The notes under the pieces: model-generated
The model's input: only the letters and a program-made list of their open reading frames with translations
Database searches by the model: none
What the model was told of the DNA's origin: nothing
NCBI RefSeq assembly: GCF_013343295.1
Contig: NZ_CP049074.1
Coordinates: 372,001-436,000, forward strand
Length of the DNA stretch: 64,000 nucleotides
Direction: 5' to 3'
From: Metallosphaera tengchongensis
Lineage (GTDB): Archaea; Thermoproteota; Thermoprotei_A; Sulfolobales; Sulfolobaceae
Shown here: positions 1 through 9,141 of the stretch, piece by piece
How positions within the stretch are numbered: position 1 is the stretch's first letter
Layout of the letters: each line of letters opens with the position of its first letter
Program-made: the position numbers and the translations under genes

Positions 1-257
1 TGAAGCACTATTAGGTTTATCCCCTTTCCATAGTACAGCCTCAAAGGGGACTTGGCTACCCCGTCATCCACATGAAGTATGGGAGGTAAGTATTTTCTAG
101 AGAATATCTGCCCGAATTCCTCAACTATTCCCTTGGAAATGAGGAACTCGGTGACTATTTCACCCACCAGTCCAGCATCTGGGATTCCTATTAACATGTA
201 CGCTGGCTTCCTTAGTTCTGGAATGTACCTCTCTTCGATGTCAAAATTTTCATCCAT
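1..257 (-). CDS. PAC2 family protein (partial, 3' end outside window)
   Basis: This is the N-terminal ~85 residues of a leftward gene whose 3' end is cut off by the window edge. The translation begins MDENFDIEERYIPELRKPAY and continues with a hydrophobic strand and a glycine-rich turn (LIGIPDAGLVGEI), the pattern I associate with the PAC2 family, archaeal relatives of proteasome assembly chaperones. The ATG lies one base beyond the gcvH stop codon, so it is almost certainly co-transcribed with gcvT and gcvH. A second ATG at 253 is out of frame. A link to protein quality control is family inference; nothing here ties it to glycine metabolism beyond operon position. Confidence 0.7.
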   Translation of the reverse strand, partial: MDENFDIEERYIPELRKPAYMLIGIPDAGLVGEIVTEFLISKGIVEEFGQIFSRKYLPPILHVDDGVAKSPLRLYYGKGINLIVL

Positions 258-258
258 T

Positions 259-666
259 TTAATCACCCTTTACTCTCTCTGTATACATGTCAGGAGTGAG
301 CAGCTTTTTAGTTTCCTCTTTGTTTGATAGTTTAATCTTGAATAGCCAACCATTACCGTATGGATCCTTGTTTATTAATTCGGGGCTTGAAATGAGATTC
401 TCATTCACTTCTACAATTTCACCACTCAGTGGGGTATATATATCTGCAGCCGCTTTCACGGATTCCACCACAGCCACGACTTCTCCTGAAGATACCTTCT
501 GACCCTTCTTCGGTAAGTCCACCCCGACTATGTCCCTCAGCTTCTTCTGCGCATAGTCTGTTATCCCCACAGTTGCATTGTCTTCCTCTATCTTTATCCA
601 CTCATCGGTCTCAGTGTAAAGTAGGTCGTTCCTAAGTACGTATTTCCCGACCTTAAATTCGGTCAT
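259..666 (-). CDS. gcvH: Glycine cleavage system H protein
   Basis: GcvH is the lipoyl carrier that shuttles the aminomethyl group between the P, T and L proteins of the glycine cleavage complex. The 135-residue protein has the usual length and fold pattern; the lipoylation site is Lys71 in the motif [12 protein letters not shown]. It starts 10 nt after gcvT ends (both leftward) and is followed after 1 nt by the PAC2 gene, giving the operon gcvT-gcvH-PAC2. gcvPA-gcvPB diverge from the same promoter region near 1.74 kb. No lipoate ligase or E3 gene is visible in the window. Confidence 0.95.
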   Translation of the reverse strand: MTEFKVGKYVLRNDLLYTETDEWIKIEEDNATVGITDYAQKKLRDIVGVDLPKKGQKVSSGEVVAVVESVKAAADIYTPLSGEIVEVNENLISSPELINKDPYGNGWLFKIKLSNKEETKKLLTPDMYTERVKGD

Positions 667-676
667 TCCAAAGACC

Positions 677-1720
677 TCACTTTAATAGTGGGAAGTCCGA
701 TAATTTAATATTATAATCTCTTCCCCTAATTTCAACGTCCGCGTTTCCTCCAAGGAGAAAGTGCCTTGAGTTTACGTAACCCATTCCTATAACTCTCGAG
801 AGAAATGGGGAGTAACTAGAACTGGTGACTTTACCTATTTCCTCTCCCATTATCTTGATTCTAGTACCGTTCCTGGGAATTACCCTCAAGTTCTTGGGGA
901 GTTTAATGCCTATCCTTAATTTATCTACTCCACTTTTCAATATCTCTACAAGAGCCTGTTTTCCAATAAATTCCTTTTCAAGCGAGTAAACCCAATACCT
1001 GGCTTCCACTGGGTTTACTTCCTCTCCTATGTCCTCCCCATACAACACGAAACCCATCTCTTGCCTCAGACTGTCCCTAGCCATAAGCCCTGCAGGTTTC
1101 ACTCCTTTCGATACTAGCTTATTTAGGATCACCTCTGCCGCTTCTGGCTTAGCCCAAAACTCGACTCCGTCCTCTCCTGTCCATCCAGAACGGCTCAAAA
1201 GAAAGACTTCCTGTCCCTCAAAATTCACATTAAGTTTAAATTGCAGAGGTTGCAGGTTTGGTTTTTCTATGTAGTCCCAGACTTTCTTTCCTTGGATTGC
1301 TATCATTACCAGACCAAACGTCAAGTCCTCTACGTCTAAACTGGAGTTTTTCCTTATCCATGAGATTACCTTTTCCCTGTTTATCGCATTAGTAACCACG
1401 AGGAATTCAGATTCCGACACCTTGTAAGTCATGACGTCATCTATAAAACCAGCTTTGTCACTAAGAAACGCAGTTGGCCCAATCATCGAATACTGCGGGG
1501 CATCCGCCACCTTTTTCGCAACTAGATTTTCAATTTCCTCAATTTTTCCCTTTATTTTTAACCTTCCCATGTGAGAGAGGTCGAAAAAAGCTGACTCTGT
1601 CCTCACTGCCAGGTGCTCCTCTTGATAAGAAGAATAAGACATTGGCATTTTCCATCCTGCGAACTCACCAAGGCTGGAGTTTAACTTTTCCTCAAAGTTA
1701 ACTAGTGGTGTACAAAACAT
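677..1720 (-). CDS. gcvT: Glycine cleavage system T protein (aminomethyltransferase)
   Basis: GcvT releases ammonia from the aminomethyl-lipoyl H protein and passes the methylene group to a tetrahydrofolate-type carrier (a methanopterin derivative in Sulfolobales). The 347-residue protein has the expected length. The N-terminal block with FDLSHMGRL and the central segments SGWTGEDG and [12 protein letters not shown] are GcvT hallmarks. It is the first gene of the leftward gcvT-gcvH-PAC2 operon. Its ATG lies 44 bp from the divergent gcvPA ATG, so both operons share a very short promoter region. A perfect 10-bp inverted repeat (985-994/1010-1019) sits inside the gene and is listed under findings. 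Confidence 0.95.
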   Translation of the reverse strand: MFCTPLVNFEEKLNSSLGEFAGWKMPMSYSSYQEEHLAVRTESAFFDLSHMGRLKIKGKIEEIENLVAKKVADAPQYSMIGPTAFLSDKAGFIDDVMTYKVSESEFLVVTNAINREKVISWIRKNSSLDVEDLTFGLVMIAIQGKKVWDYIEKPNLQPLQFKLNVNFEGQEVFLLSRSGWTGEDGVEFWAKPEAAEVILNKLVSKGVKPAGLMARDSLRQEMGFVLYGEDIGEEVNPVEARYWVYSLEKEFIGKQALVEILKSGVDKLRIGIKLPKNLRVIPRNGTRIKIMGEEIGKVTSSSYSPFLSRVIGMGYVNSRHFLLGGNADVEIRGRDYNIKLSDFPLLK

Positions 1721-1764
1721 TCATAACCGCCTTCTATTATTCATAGTTTGCTGAATGAGTTTAA

Positions 1765-3108
1765 ATGAACATGCATCCCTGGCTTCCAAATCTATCCAGA
1801 GTTCAAGAGATGTTGAAAGCAATAGGGGTTGACAAAGTAGAGGACCTTTTTAAAGACGTGCCCGAGGATCTTGTTCTAAAGGAGGATCTAAAAATTGGAT
1901 ATGGTAAGCCTCTATCAGAGGAAGAAATTAGAGAAAGGCTTGAACAAATAAGTAACAACAACGCCAAGTTAAGATACCCGCCTTTTCTAGGTGGAGGTGC
2001 ATATCCTCACTCTGTCCCATCTGCAGTGAAGTTCATTATTAGTAGATCGGAGTTCTACACAGCATACACACCGTATCAACCTGAGGCTAACCAAGGATTA
2101 CTCCAGGCTCTCTTTGAATATCAGAGCCTTATGGCGGAGCTGCTGGACATGGAGGTAGTGAACTCCTCGCACTACGATTGGGGAAGTAGTCTAAGTGAGG
2201 CAGTGCTCATGGGAAACAGAATTAACGGTAGGAGAAAGGTTCTTGTCCCTGAATCTATAAATCCGCTACATGAAGAGGTATTGAGAACATGGATAAGCGG
2301 AAAGGGGATAGAATTAGTGAAAATACCCATGCGAAATGACGGTAAACTAAACCTCGAGTTTCTCTCGTCCATTAACCCGGACGAGATATCCTCGATATAT
2401 GTGCAACAGCCTAATTTCTACGGTGTAATGGAAACTGAGCTGGAATACGTCACGGAATGGGCCAAAAAACATAACGTAATTTCCATCATGGGTGTGAGTC
2501 CCATCTTATTGAGTATAACCAAAAGCCCAGGAGAGTTAGGATTCGATATAGCAGTAGGGGACGGACAGGAGCTGGGAGTTCCGCTAAACTTCGGCGGACC
2601 ATACAACGGTATTATTGCCACCAGAATGGAAATGAAGCTCGTAAGGCAGATGCCAGGTCGCATAGTCGGCATGACTCAGGACACCACAGGAAGGAGAGGC
2701 TTCACCCTGATCCTACAGACTAGAGAGCAGTTCGCAAGACGGGAGAAGGCTACCTCAAATATAACAACCAATGAAGCCCTCGTAGCTATTATTAATGCGG
2801 TGTACATTTCTTTGCTGGGAAAAAATGGATTGAAGGAACTTGCCATTGAGATATACAAGAGATCTCACTACGCAGTTGAAAGTATGGAGAAAGCCGATCT
2901 GGGCTACAGGAAATGGGATTCGGATTTCTTCGAGGAATTTACCTTCTCTTTTAAGGCGAATTATCCCAAGATTTACAGAGCACTTCTGAAAAAAGGAATT
3001 CATGGTGGACTAATAATAGGAGATAGGGACGCCCTATTCTGCGTAACTGAAGTACATTCTAAAAGGGCTATAGATGACTTGATAAATTCAATTAAGGAGG
3101 TCATGTAA
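1765..3108 (+). CDS. gcvPA: Glycine dehydrogenase (decarboxylating) subunit 1
   Basis: This is the N-terminal half of the split P protein. With GcvPB it decarboxylates glycine and loads the aminomethyl group on GcvH. The 447-residue product has typical GcvPA features: LRYPPFLGGGAYPHSVP near residue 70, YTPYQPEANQGLLQ near residue 97, and GVPLNFGGPYNG near residue 275. ATG at 1765 follows the promoter closely, so a leaderless or very short-leader mRNA is likely. gcvPB begins directly at the next base after the stop, giving tight translational coupling. Confidence 0.95.
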   Translation: MNMHPWLPNLSRVQEMLKAIGVDKVEDLFKDVPEDLVLKEDLKIGYGKPLSEEEIRERLEQISNNNAKLRYPPFLGGGAYPHSVPSAVKFIISRSEFYTAYTPYQPEANQGLLQALFEYQSLMAELLDMEVVNSSHYDWGSSLSEAVLMGNRINGRRKVLVPESINPLHEEVLRTWISGKGIELVKIPMRNDGKLNLEFLSSINPDEISSIYVQQPNFYGVMETELEYVTEWAKKHNVISIMGVSPILLSITKSPGELGFDIAVGDGQELGVPLNFGGPYNGIIATRMEMKLVRQMPGRIVGMTQDTTGRRGFTLILQTREQFARREKATSNITTNEALVAIINAVYISLLGKNGLKELAIEIYKRSHYAVESMEKADLGYRKWDSDFFEEFTFSFKANYPKIYRALLKKGIHGGLIIGDRDALFCVTEVHSKRAIDDLINSIKEVM

Positions 3109-4587
3109 ATGTGGAAGCAGGCTTATTGGGACGAACCCCTCATAACCGAATACAAAGGTAAGGGTAAGCAGGGGTTTCTTATACCTAAAGAAGAAATAGA
3201 CTTAGATGTAAGGATACCTGAAGAAATAAAACGGGGTAAAGAACCTGAGCTTCCTGAGGTATCGGAACCAGAGGTGGTAAGACACTTCATAAGACTGTCT
3301 CAAATGAGCTTCGGGGTTGACCTTGGAATGATGCCTCTTGGATCTTGTACAATGAAGTATAACCCAAAAATAGAGGAGGAAGCCGCAAGGATTACGGAAA
3401 ACGTTCACCCGTTACAGGATGAGGAAACCGTACAAGGAAACCTAGAGACGATTTATGAAATGCAAAGGTGGCTCTCAGAAGCCACTGGCATGGATGAGTG
3501 TACATTACAAGTTCCTGCAGGATCAGCAGGGGAACTAAGTGGTGTCCTGATGATGATGAAATACCATAAAGATTTGGACAGGCAAAGAAGAGAGGTCTTG
3601 GTCGCGGACACCGCCCACGGAACCAACCCAGCAAGTGCAGCTATGGCTAATTTTGAGGTTGTATATGTTAAATCCAACAAAGAAGGGCTCGTGGACATGG
3701 AGATCTTCAGGACTTTAATTAACGATAAGGTAGCAGGCTTTATGATCACTAATCCAAATACTCTAGGACTTTTCGAGGAGAATATCAAGGAAATTGCAGG
3801 CTTGGTACATTCCATAGACGGAGTACTTTACTATGATGGAGCTAACTTGAACGGAATTTTGGGGGTGGTGAGACCTGGAGACATGGGTTTTGATATTGTC
3901 CATCTGAACCTACATAAGACCTTTGGCGTTCCCCACGGAGGAGGAGGCCCTGGTGCTGGTGCTACATGCGCCAAAGGAAAAATGGTTGACTACCTACCCT
4001 ACCCAGTTATTAAGAAGACCGACAAGTACACCATGACCAAGCCCCCAAAAACCATAGGTAAAATTTCAGTGTTCCACGGAAACTTCGGAAATGTCATGAG
4101 ATCATATGCTTACATCTTAGGGCTCGGGAATGCCGTTTCCTTAATAGGTAAGATGAGCACATTAGCTACTAACTATCTGATAGCTAAGCTAAGAGACGTA
4201 AGGGGACTAGAGTTAATTGCTCCTCATAGGTTCAGGAAACACGAAGTTGTGTTTAGCGCCAAGAAAGTTTCAGAAGAAACAGGAATAACTGCCTTCGATA
4301 TAGCTAAGGCATTACTGGATAGAGGCTTCTACGCTCCCACAATCTATTTCCCGCCTAACATTGAAGAGGCCTTAATGATAGAGCCCACGGAGACCGAGAC
4401 CATAGAGACCATAGATGACTTCGCTAACGCTCTGAAGGAGATTATAGAAAAGGCCTACTCAGATCCCTCTTCAATATCTTCTGCACCTAAACAAACGTCT
4501 GTATCAAGATTAGATCAAGTTAAAGCGAATCATCCCAGCACATTAGCTCCCTCCTTCAAGGTGCTTAAGACACGAGGAAAAACCTAA
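3109..4587 (+). CDS. gcvPB: Glycine dehydrogenase (decarboxylating) subunit 2
   Basis: The PLP-bearing half of the split P protein, 492 residues. The cofactor lysine is Lys270 in LNLHKTFGVPHGGGGPG, followed by the glycine-rich loop typical of GcvPB. Other family signatures are GSCTMKYNP near residue 83 and AHGTNPASAA near residue 172. The gene abuts gcvPA with no gap. The last ~45 residues form a low-complexity Ser/Pro/Lys-rich tail. A ~250 bp AT-rich gap without a convincing gene follows. Confidence 0.95.
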   Translation: MWKQAYWDEPLITEYKGKGKQGFLIPKEEIDLDVRIPEEIKRGKEPELPEVSEPEVVRHFIRLSQMSFGVDLGMMPLGSCTMKYNPKIEEEAARITENVHPLQDEETVQGNLETIYEMQRWLSEATGMDECTLQVPAGSAGELSGVLMMMKYHKDLDRQRREVLVADTAHGTNPASAAMANFEVVYVKSNKEGLVDMEIFRTLINDKVAGFMITNPNTLGLFEENIKEIAGLVHSIDGVLYYDGANLNGILGVVRPGDMGFDIVHLNLHKTFGVPHGGGGPGAGATCAKGKMVDYLPYPVIKKTDKYTMTKPPKTIGKISVFHGNFGNVMRSYAYILGLGNAVSLIGKMSTLATNYLIAKLRDVRGLELIAPHRFRKHEVVFSAKKVSEETGITAFDIAKALLDRGFYAPTIYFPPNIEEALMIEPTETETIETIDDFANALKEIIEKAYSDPSSISSAPKQTSVSRLDQVKANHPSTLAPSFKVLKTRGKT

Positions 4588-4841
4588 AGAAATTATAAGT
4601 TGCTTTATTATCTCTAAGGTTAATTTATACTATTGAAAGGCGTCTATCGCGCTTCCCATTAATTTTAGAGCCTCTAATATAAATTGGATGTAATTAATTC
4701 TTTTTAGAATAACTAAGTAGTTATACCGAATGACGTTTAAGATCCTGCCAGACCTCTATCAGAGCTCTCCATACGAATTCTTTAGAAACAAAAGTATATT
4801 GAAAATATAAAGAAATTCTATTCCTTACTTTCAATAGCCAT

Positions 4842-5270
4842 TTATTTGGCTAGAGATGATATCAAGATTGAAAGGTATCCTAGATAAGGTATGGAAATAA
4901 CGTAATTGTTAACTTCTACCACTTTTCCAATGACATAGTTAGCTGGTACCCCTGGGGCAGGCTCTAGTCCTATCTCGTTGTCTGGTTGAGGATTAGAGAT
5001 CTTATCTACGCCTTGCGTAACGTAAAATTCACCGTCCACCCTTACCACTCTATGTATCACATATGTATGTAACTGCGGTGATTTGTAAATTATTATTGAA
5101 TGGTATTGAATATTTGATGGAGATTCATAAAAAGTCATTGCTCCGTTTTGGAATATCGGGTACATAGAAACTCCCTCGACGCTGGCAGAACTGATTAGAT
5201 TGGAGTAAAACACTATGTAAATTAGCGCTATAAGAAGAATTATGGCGATGTCACTCTTCTTCATCTTCAT
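4842..5270 (-). CDS. Signal peptidase I (archaeal/ER type)
   Basis: A membrane-bound signal peptidase that removes N-terminal signal peptides from exported proteins. The 142-residue protein has one N-terminal transmembrane helix (about residues 6-28), the catalytic serine at Ser35 in VEGVSMYP, and His73 in YVIHRVV where bacterial enzymes have lysine. This Ser-His arrangement is the archaeal/eukaryotic SEC11 type. The C-terminus is again hydrophobic (SIPYLGYLSILISSL), possibly a second membrane contact. Its start overlaps the upstream zinc-ribbon gene by 20 nt. A start two codons later (MKKSD) is also possible. Confidence 0.88.
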   Translation of the reverse strand: MKMKKSDIAIILLIALIYIVFYSNLISSASVEGVSMYPIFQNGAMTFYESPSNIQYHSIIIYKSPQLHTYVIHRVVRVDGEFYVTQGVDKISNPQPDNEIGLEPAPGVPANYVIGKVVEVNNYVISIPYLGYLSILISSLAK

Positions 5271-5580
5271 CTAAATCCCCTAAATCAAGCTCTATAACTT
5301 CGCCTTCTTCCTGTTTCTCTGCTCCCTTTTCTCCGCCTATCTTCTTTACACCTTTCTTCCCCTCAACCTCTACGTCAGAGCCACCGGCCCTGATTTTGGA
5401 TACAACTGTGCGCCATCTGTGGCCACATTTGGAGCATTCGTAGGATCCCATTACCGTGATAGTTATTCTACCGTACGCGTCAGGCAAAGGAGATACAAGG
5501 TTCCAAGTCTTTATTGGCTTTTCTGCTTTAGTTCCACAGTTGGGACAAATATCTGGATCACTTTGTTTCCTCTTTGGCAT
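5251..5580 (-). CDS. Small zinc-ribbon protein with acidic tail
   Basis: A 109-residue protein I cannot name. It has a zinc ribbon made from CPNC (residues 12-15) and CSKC (about residues 49-52), then a basic/glycine segment and a strongly acidic C-terminus ending in LGDLDEDEEE. The layout resembles TFIIS-like or RNA-polymerase-associated ribbons but lacks a diagnostic motif. The gene overlaps the signal peptidase gene by 20 nt on the same strand, so the acidic tail is encoded in the overlap. The two are likely co-transcribed. Confidence 0.75.
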   Translation of the reverse strand: MPKRKQSDPDICPNCGTKAEKPIKTWNLVSPLPDAYGRITITVMGSYECSKCGHRWRTVVSKIRAGGSDVEVEGKKGVKKIGGEKGAEKQEEGEVIELDLGDLDEDEEE

Positions 5581-5586
5581 GTCAGA

Positions 5587-5892
5587 TTATATGATAGGTG
5601 AAAGTTTAAAAAATAGTATCGTTATAACAAAGGCACTAAAGAACAATAACCCGTTATATATATATTTATAGTTTCTTTTTATGATAAGAATATATCCAAT
5701 TAGATTTAGAATAACTATCAACGACGACAGATAATAGGATGATATTAAATACGGATAGGAGGCCAGGAAAGGTGCGGTAACCCACGTTATCGTAAACGCA
5801 ACACTGTTACTTATTTTACCCTTTAGCAACCTATAGTACAATGGAGATATAATTCCATAGAATAGGAATAAAATTGTAGGCACCATAAACAT
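5587..5892 (-). CDS. Small integral membrane protein, unknown function
   Basis: A 101-residue very hydrophobic protein with about four predicted membrane segments (roughly residues 3-20, 30-48, 51-70 and 80-98) separated by short basic loops such as KRNYK. I do not recognise a family. It lies 6 nt upstream of the zinc-ribbon gene on the same strand and 35 nt from the divergent enolase start, so it probably heads the leftward operon with the zinc-ribbon protein and signal peptidase. Confidence 0.6.
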   Translation of the reverse strand: MFMVPTILFLFYGIISPLYYRLLKGKISNSVAFTITWVTAPFLASYPYLISSYYLSSLIVILNLIGYILIIKRNYKYIYNGLLFFSAFVITILFFKLSPII

Positions 5893-5927
5893 TTTAGCCT
5901 AGTTGTAGTCTAACACAACGAATTAAA

Positions 5928-7178
5928 ATGCTGAACGGATTTTCCATAGCTAGAATACAAGGGATTGAAATAATCGATTCTAGAGGAAACCCCACTGTCA
6001 GGGCTAAGGTCACATTAGAATCTGGCATTAAGGCTACAGGAGACGCCCCTTCGGGAGCTTCCAAAGGTACAAGGGAAGCCGTTGAAATTAGGGATCCCAA
6101 CGGTTCAGTCAGGGGCGCTCTAAACTCAATAAACTATTACATTTCTCCGGCCCTAACAGGTGTCGACTCAAGGAACCAATCTTACGCTGACAATATGATG
6201 ATAGAACTAGATGGGACGGAGAACAAGGCTAGACTTGGAGCCAACGCTACCATTTCTACGTCCATAGCCATAGCGAAGGCTGCAGCCAAAGCCATGGACG
6301 TAGAGATTTTTACATATATAGGTGGCGCAGGTCCACACTACATTCCAGTACCCTTACTTAATATACTAAATGGGGGGCTTCATGCAGGGAACATGCTCAA
6401 AATTCAAGAATTCATTATCGTACCTGTAGGGTTCGACACATTTAAGGAAGCTTTGCTTGGCTCGATAGCTGTTTACAAAACGCTCAAAAATTTGGTAACT
6501 GAGAAGTACGGGAAAATTTACACTGCGTTGGGAGACGAAGGCGGGATATCTCCTCCACTTAGCGTAACGGAAGACGCTCTAGACCTAGTTTACACCGCGA
6601 TCAAGAACTCCGGAATGGAAGGGAAGATAATGATTGGCATGGACGCGGCTGCTTCGGACTTTTACAACGAAAAGAAACAAATATATGAGATAGATAACGT
6701 AACAAAGACCACTCAACAACTCATGGACTTCTACGTAGATCTAGCCAATCGGTACCCCTTGGTTTATTTAGAAGATCCGTTCGAGGAAAATGACATAAAA
6801 AGCTTCTCTGAACTTCAGGGGAAGATTAAGGACGTTATCGTTACTGGCGACGACCTGTATACCACGAATATAAAGTACCTTAAAAGGGGAATGGAGCTAG
6901 GAGCCACCAAAGGTGTAATAGTGAAGCCTAACCAGATCGGTACCCTTACCGAAACTATAGAGTTTCTCAATCTAGCCAAGGAGAATTCCATTAAGACTGT
7001 TGTAAGCCATAGAAGTGGAGAAACGGAGGACGGGTTCATCGCGGATCTGGCGGTAGGACTCAACAGCAACTTCATTAAAACTGGTGCCCCGTCAAGAGGA
7101 GAGAGGACGTCTAAATACAATAGAATTCTAGAAATAGAAGAAGAGTATAGCTTGAAATATCGTGGAAATAAATATTAA
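5928..7178 (+). CDS. eno: Enolase
   Basis: Enolase interconverts 2-phosphoglycerate and phosphoenolpyruvate in glycolysis and gluconeogenesis. The 416-residue protein has the N-terminal [15 protein letters not shown], the substrate loop [16 protein letters not shown], the metal/catalytic segments [18 protein letters not shown] and TGDDLYTTN, and the catalytic-lysine motif VKPNQIGT. The start ATG at 5928 places EIIDSRGNP near residue 14, normal for archaeal enolases. It functions with ppsA, also in this window, in gluconeogenic carbon flow. Confidence 0.97.
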   Translation: MLNGFSIARIQGIEIIDSRGNPTVRAKVTLESGIKATGDAPSGASKGTREAVEIRDPNGSVRGALNSINYYISPALTGVDSRNQSYADNMMIELDGTENKARLGANATISTSIAIAKAAAKAMDVEIFTYIGGAGPHYIPVPLLNILNGGLHAGNMLKIQEFIIVPVGFDTFKEALLGSIAVYKTLKNLVTEKYGKIYTALGDEGGISPPLSVTEDALDLVYTAIKNSGMEGKIMIGMDAAASDFYNEKKQIYEIDNVTKTTQQLMDFYVDLANRYPLVYLEDPFEENDIKSFSELQGKIKDVIVTGDDLYTTNIKYLKRGMELGATKGVIVKPNQIGTLTETIEFLNLAKENSIKTVVSHRSGETEDGFIADLAVGLNSNFIKTGAPSRGERTSKYNRILEIEEEYSLKYRGNKY

Positions 7179-7179
7179 T

Positions 7180-7434
7180 TTATGGTAAGATTATTCCTAT
7201 CACTACCATGAATACTGCAATCAATAGCAATGCCAATATGAACTGCTTAGTGGTTAAATTGGGTACAGCTTTAACTGCCTTAAAGAGCCCGTAAGCCATC
7301 CCACCCACAGCCACTATAAGCAATAGTATTAAGCCTGCTGCTACTAGGCTTATTGACAGCGGTTCCGCATTAAAGCCCAATGGATGGAATATATGTGTGG
7401 TTACGTTTAGGAGTGTCTGTAGTGTCATGTTCAA
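7180..7434 (-). CDS. Small two-helix membrane protein, unknown
   Basis: An 84-residue protein with an N-terminal polar segment and two clear hydrophobic helices (about residues 27-50 and 63-84), joined by a short basic linker containing FKAVKAVPNLTTKQ. It is convergent with eno (stops 1 nt apart) and its start faces the cdvA promoter region. I do not recognise the family. Normal codon use and tight packing argue it is real. Confidence 0.6.
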   Translation of the reverse strand: MNMTLQTLLNVTTHIFHPLGFNAEPLSISLVAAGLILLLIVAVGGMAYGLFKAVKAVPNLTTKQFILALLLIAVFMVVIGIILP

Positions 7435-7457
7435 ACTTCTTATTAGCTCGGGGAAAC

Positions 7458-7464
7458 TTTATTT
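7458..7464 (+). promoter_or_regulatory. TATA-like element for candidate sRNA
   Basis: TTTATTT lies about 24-26 nt before the predicted 5' end of the candidate C/D box sRNA at 7486. This is the spacing expected for archaeal TBP/TFB promoters. It is supported only by position and composition. Confidence 0.35.
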
Positions 7465-7485
7465 GAATTATTGCTCAATATTTTT

Positions 7486-7544
7486 GCGCCAATGATGATG
7501 GTTAAAAGCGCGTATTAGATGAAGATAGACCTGAGCTGAGGTGC
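7486..7544 (+). ncRNA. Candidate C/D box sRNA
   Basis: A 59-nt segment with the layout of a Sulfolobus C/D box methylation guide. A 5' strand GCGCC (7486-7490) can pair with GGTGC (7540-7544, one G-U). A perfect C box ATGATGA (7492-7498) follows the 5' stem strand and a D box CTGA (7536-7539) precedes the 3' one. Internally there is a C'-like TAGATGA (7516-7522); the D' box is degenerate. A 12-13 nt guide (about 7523-7535) sits before D. A TATA-like TTTATTT lies at the right distance upstream. Nop5 and fibrillarin, the protein partners of such RNAs, are encoded at 58.5-60.5 kb. The target is unknown, and the degenerate D' is the main weakness. Confidence 0.5.
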
Positions 7545-7551
7545 ACTAATG

Positions 7552-7559
7552 CTTTTAAA
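7552..7559 (+). promoter_or_regulatory. TATA box of cdvA
   Basis: CTTTTAAA at 7552-7559 lies about 42-48 nt before the cdvA ATG, predicting a start site near 7580, i.e. inside or beside the inverted repeat at 7576-7596. Confidence 0.5.
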
Positions 7560-7575
7560 CAGTTTGAGAGTTAGC

Positions 7576-7596
7576 TAATACTTTTGAGGAGTATTA
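7576..7596. promoter_or_regulatory. Perfect 7-bp inverted repeat in cdvA promoter (candidate cell-cycle operator)
   Basis: TAATACT (7576-7582) and AGTATTA (7590-7596) are exact reverse complements separated by 7 nt and lie between the cdvA TATA box and the ATG. From memory, cdvA promoters of Sulfolobales carry a short conserved box bound by the RHH regulator aCcr1, which represses division genes after cytokinesis. The AGTATTAC half here looks like that box, but I have not verified the consensus. A repressor bound here would block initiation. Confidence 0.5.
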
Positions 7597-7599
7597 CCT

Positions 7600-8319
7600 A
7601 TGTCTATATCGTTTGAGAACCTTACGAAATTCATAGGTCAGAAGGTCAAAGATGTTTATGGAAGAGAAGTTGGGTTTCTAGTTCACGTATATACTGAGGT
7701 CGATGGGACTGTTACTGGAGTGGAGGTAGCTTACGGAAACTCCTTTTCCACTATAGAACCCTCCAAGATCAACCTAAACAATGACGTACTTGTAGTTTTA
7801 CCTGACTGGAAAGCTGAGTCTATGAAATCGATCTTACAGATGGAAAAAATAAGGAAAAGACAGAGAGCTTTAGAAGAACTATATAGCAAACAGGAAATAC
7901 CTAAATCCTCTTATGATGAAATGAAAAGAAAATTAGATGCAGAAATGGTAAAAATAAGAGAGGACTACGCTAAAATAAAGAGCAAGCTAAAGAATAGGCT
8001 TAATGAGGTCGAGGATCAAATAGCTCACATTGATAGAGCAATGATAGCTGTTAAAATGAGTTACATAGCTGCTGAACTTGGCGAAACTGCATATAAGAAC
8101 TCGATAGAGATCCTTAGGCAGGCTAAGGAGAGTTATACTGTGGAGAAGGACGATATAAGGAAGACCATGGAAAAGTTAGACCTAAGTGATAGGGATAGTG
8201 GTTTGGATATAAAAGGAGCTGGGCCCCTAACTAGCGGAGCTGAGCAGTTAGCCAAGTCGGATATACCAAGGGCGGAATTACCAACACCTATACCTGTAAA
8301 AGTCTTAAACACTCAGTGA
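7600..8319 (+). CDS. cdvA: Cell division protein CdvA
   Basis: CdvA is the crenarchaeal-specific membrane- and DNA-associated scaffold that recruits ESCRT-III (CdvB) to mid-cell. The 239-residue protein has an N-terminal PRC-barrel-like domain (about residues 8-70, with [15 protein letters not shown]), a central charged coiled coil (about 75-150), and a C-terminal proline-containing peptide ([12 protein letters not shown]) matching the position of the ESCRT-III-binding motif that pairs with the CdvB winged helix. It heads the cdvA-cdvB-cdvC set: cdvB begins 18 nt later. The upstream inverted repeat suggests cell-cycle control. Confidence 0.93.
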   Translation: MSISFENLTKFIGQKVKDVYGREVGFLVHVYTEVDGTVTGVEVAYGNSFSTIEPSKINLNNDVLVVLPDWKAESMKSILQMEKIRKRQRALEELYSKQEIPKSSYDEMKRKLDAEMVKIREDYAKIKSKLKNRLNEVEDQIAHIDRAMIAVKMSYIAAELGETAYKNSIEILRQAKESYTVEKDDIRKTMEKLDLSDRDSGLDIKGAGPLTSGAEQLAKSDIPRAELPTPIPVKVLNTQ

Positions 8320-8337
8320 TGAACCTATTTATTTAGA

Positions 8338-9135
8338 ATGAAGATAAGCTTACCAATTTTCACTTCTAGCAATAAGAAAAGGAAGGAGGACTTGTCCGCT
8401 AAGATAACGGAAGTTTCTTTGAAATTGAAGGATCAACAAGATAGGTTAGACGAAGCTCTAAGAAGATTGGAGGATAGAGATAAGGATCTGTTTGATAAGG
8501 CCGTTAGATCTCACATGAACGGGGAGTCTGCCAGGGCTACAATATACGCTCAGGAAATATCGGATATAAGGAAAATAATGAAAATAATCTATACCGCTAG
8601 GTTAGCCATAGAGAAGGTAAGACTGAAACTCGACACGGTTCACGAACTACAAGGCATCTCTTTGGTCCTGGCACCCGTAGGAAGGATATTAGAGAACTTG
8701 AAGGAACAGATAAGAGGAATAGCTCCAGAAGTGGCAATTTCTTTGGATTCCATTACAACTAGTGTTAACAGCATAGCTGTAGAGACCGGAACTACGGTGA
8801 CAGACAGAAGCATAATACCTGCGACTGACGATGAAGCGAGGAAGATTCTGGACGAGGCCAGAAAAGCTGCAGAGGCAAAGATAAACGAGAGGTTACCAAA
8901 ACTAGATTTACCACATCCCCCCACTGACCTTCCGTTCCCGCATCCTCCATCTGCCTCAGAGTTCAAGATAAAGGTCAACAAGATATCGGAAAATGAACTC
9001 TTGGACCATATCAAGAGAAGCGGCGGAGTTTTAGATGTTAACTCAATCTCAACCCAATACGGCGTGGACAAGGACGATGTGATTAATGTGTTGAATAGTT
9101 TAGCCAAGAAAGGGTTAATCGTTCTAGACGCGTGA
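8338..9135 (+). CDS. cdvB: ESCRT-III-like division protein CdvB
   Basis: CdvB polymerises at the division site to form the non-contractile division ring. The 265-residue protein has an ESCRT-III helical core (about residues 15-185), then a proline-rich MIM2-type segment ([16 protein letters not shown], about 193-212) that binds the CdvC MIT domain, and a C-terminal winged helix (about 218-265, [16 protein letters not shown]...) that binds CdvA. This winged helix distinguishes it from the shorter paralogue at 30992-31657. It sits between cdvA (18 nt) and cdvC (6 nt). Confidence 0.93.
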   Translation: MKISLPIFTSSNKKRKEDLSAKITEVSLKLKDQQDRLDEALRRLEDRDKDLFDKAVRSHMNGESARATIYAQEISDIRKIMKIIYTARLAIEKVRLKLDTVHELQGISLVLAPVGRILENLKEQIRGIAPEVAISLDSITTSVNSIAVETGTTVTDRSIIPATDDEARKILDEARKAAEAKINERLPKLDLPHPPTDLPFPHPPSASEFKIKVNKISENELLDHIKRSGGVLDVNSISTQYGVDKDDVINVLNSLAKKGLIVLDA

Positions 9136-9141
9136 TCTACC

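Noticed and set aside
4588-4841. Possible short ORF (26 codons from about 4731) in the gap after gcvPB
   Set aside because: Too short, no promoter geometry or ribosome binding site, AT-rich random-looking sequence.
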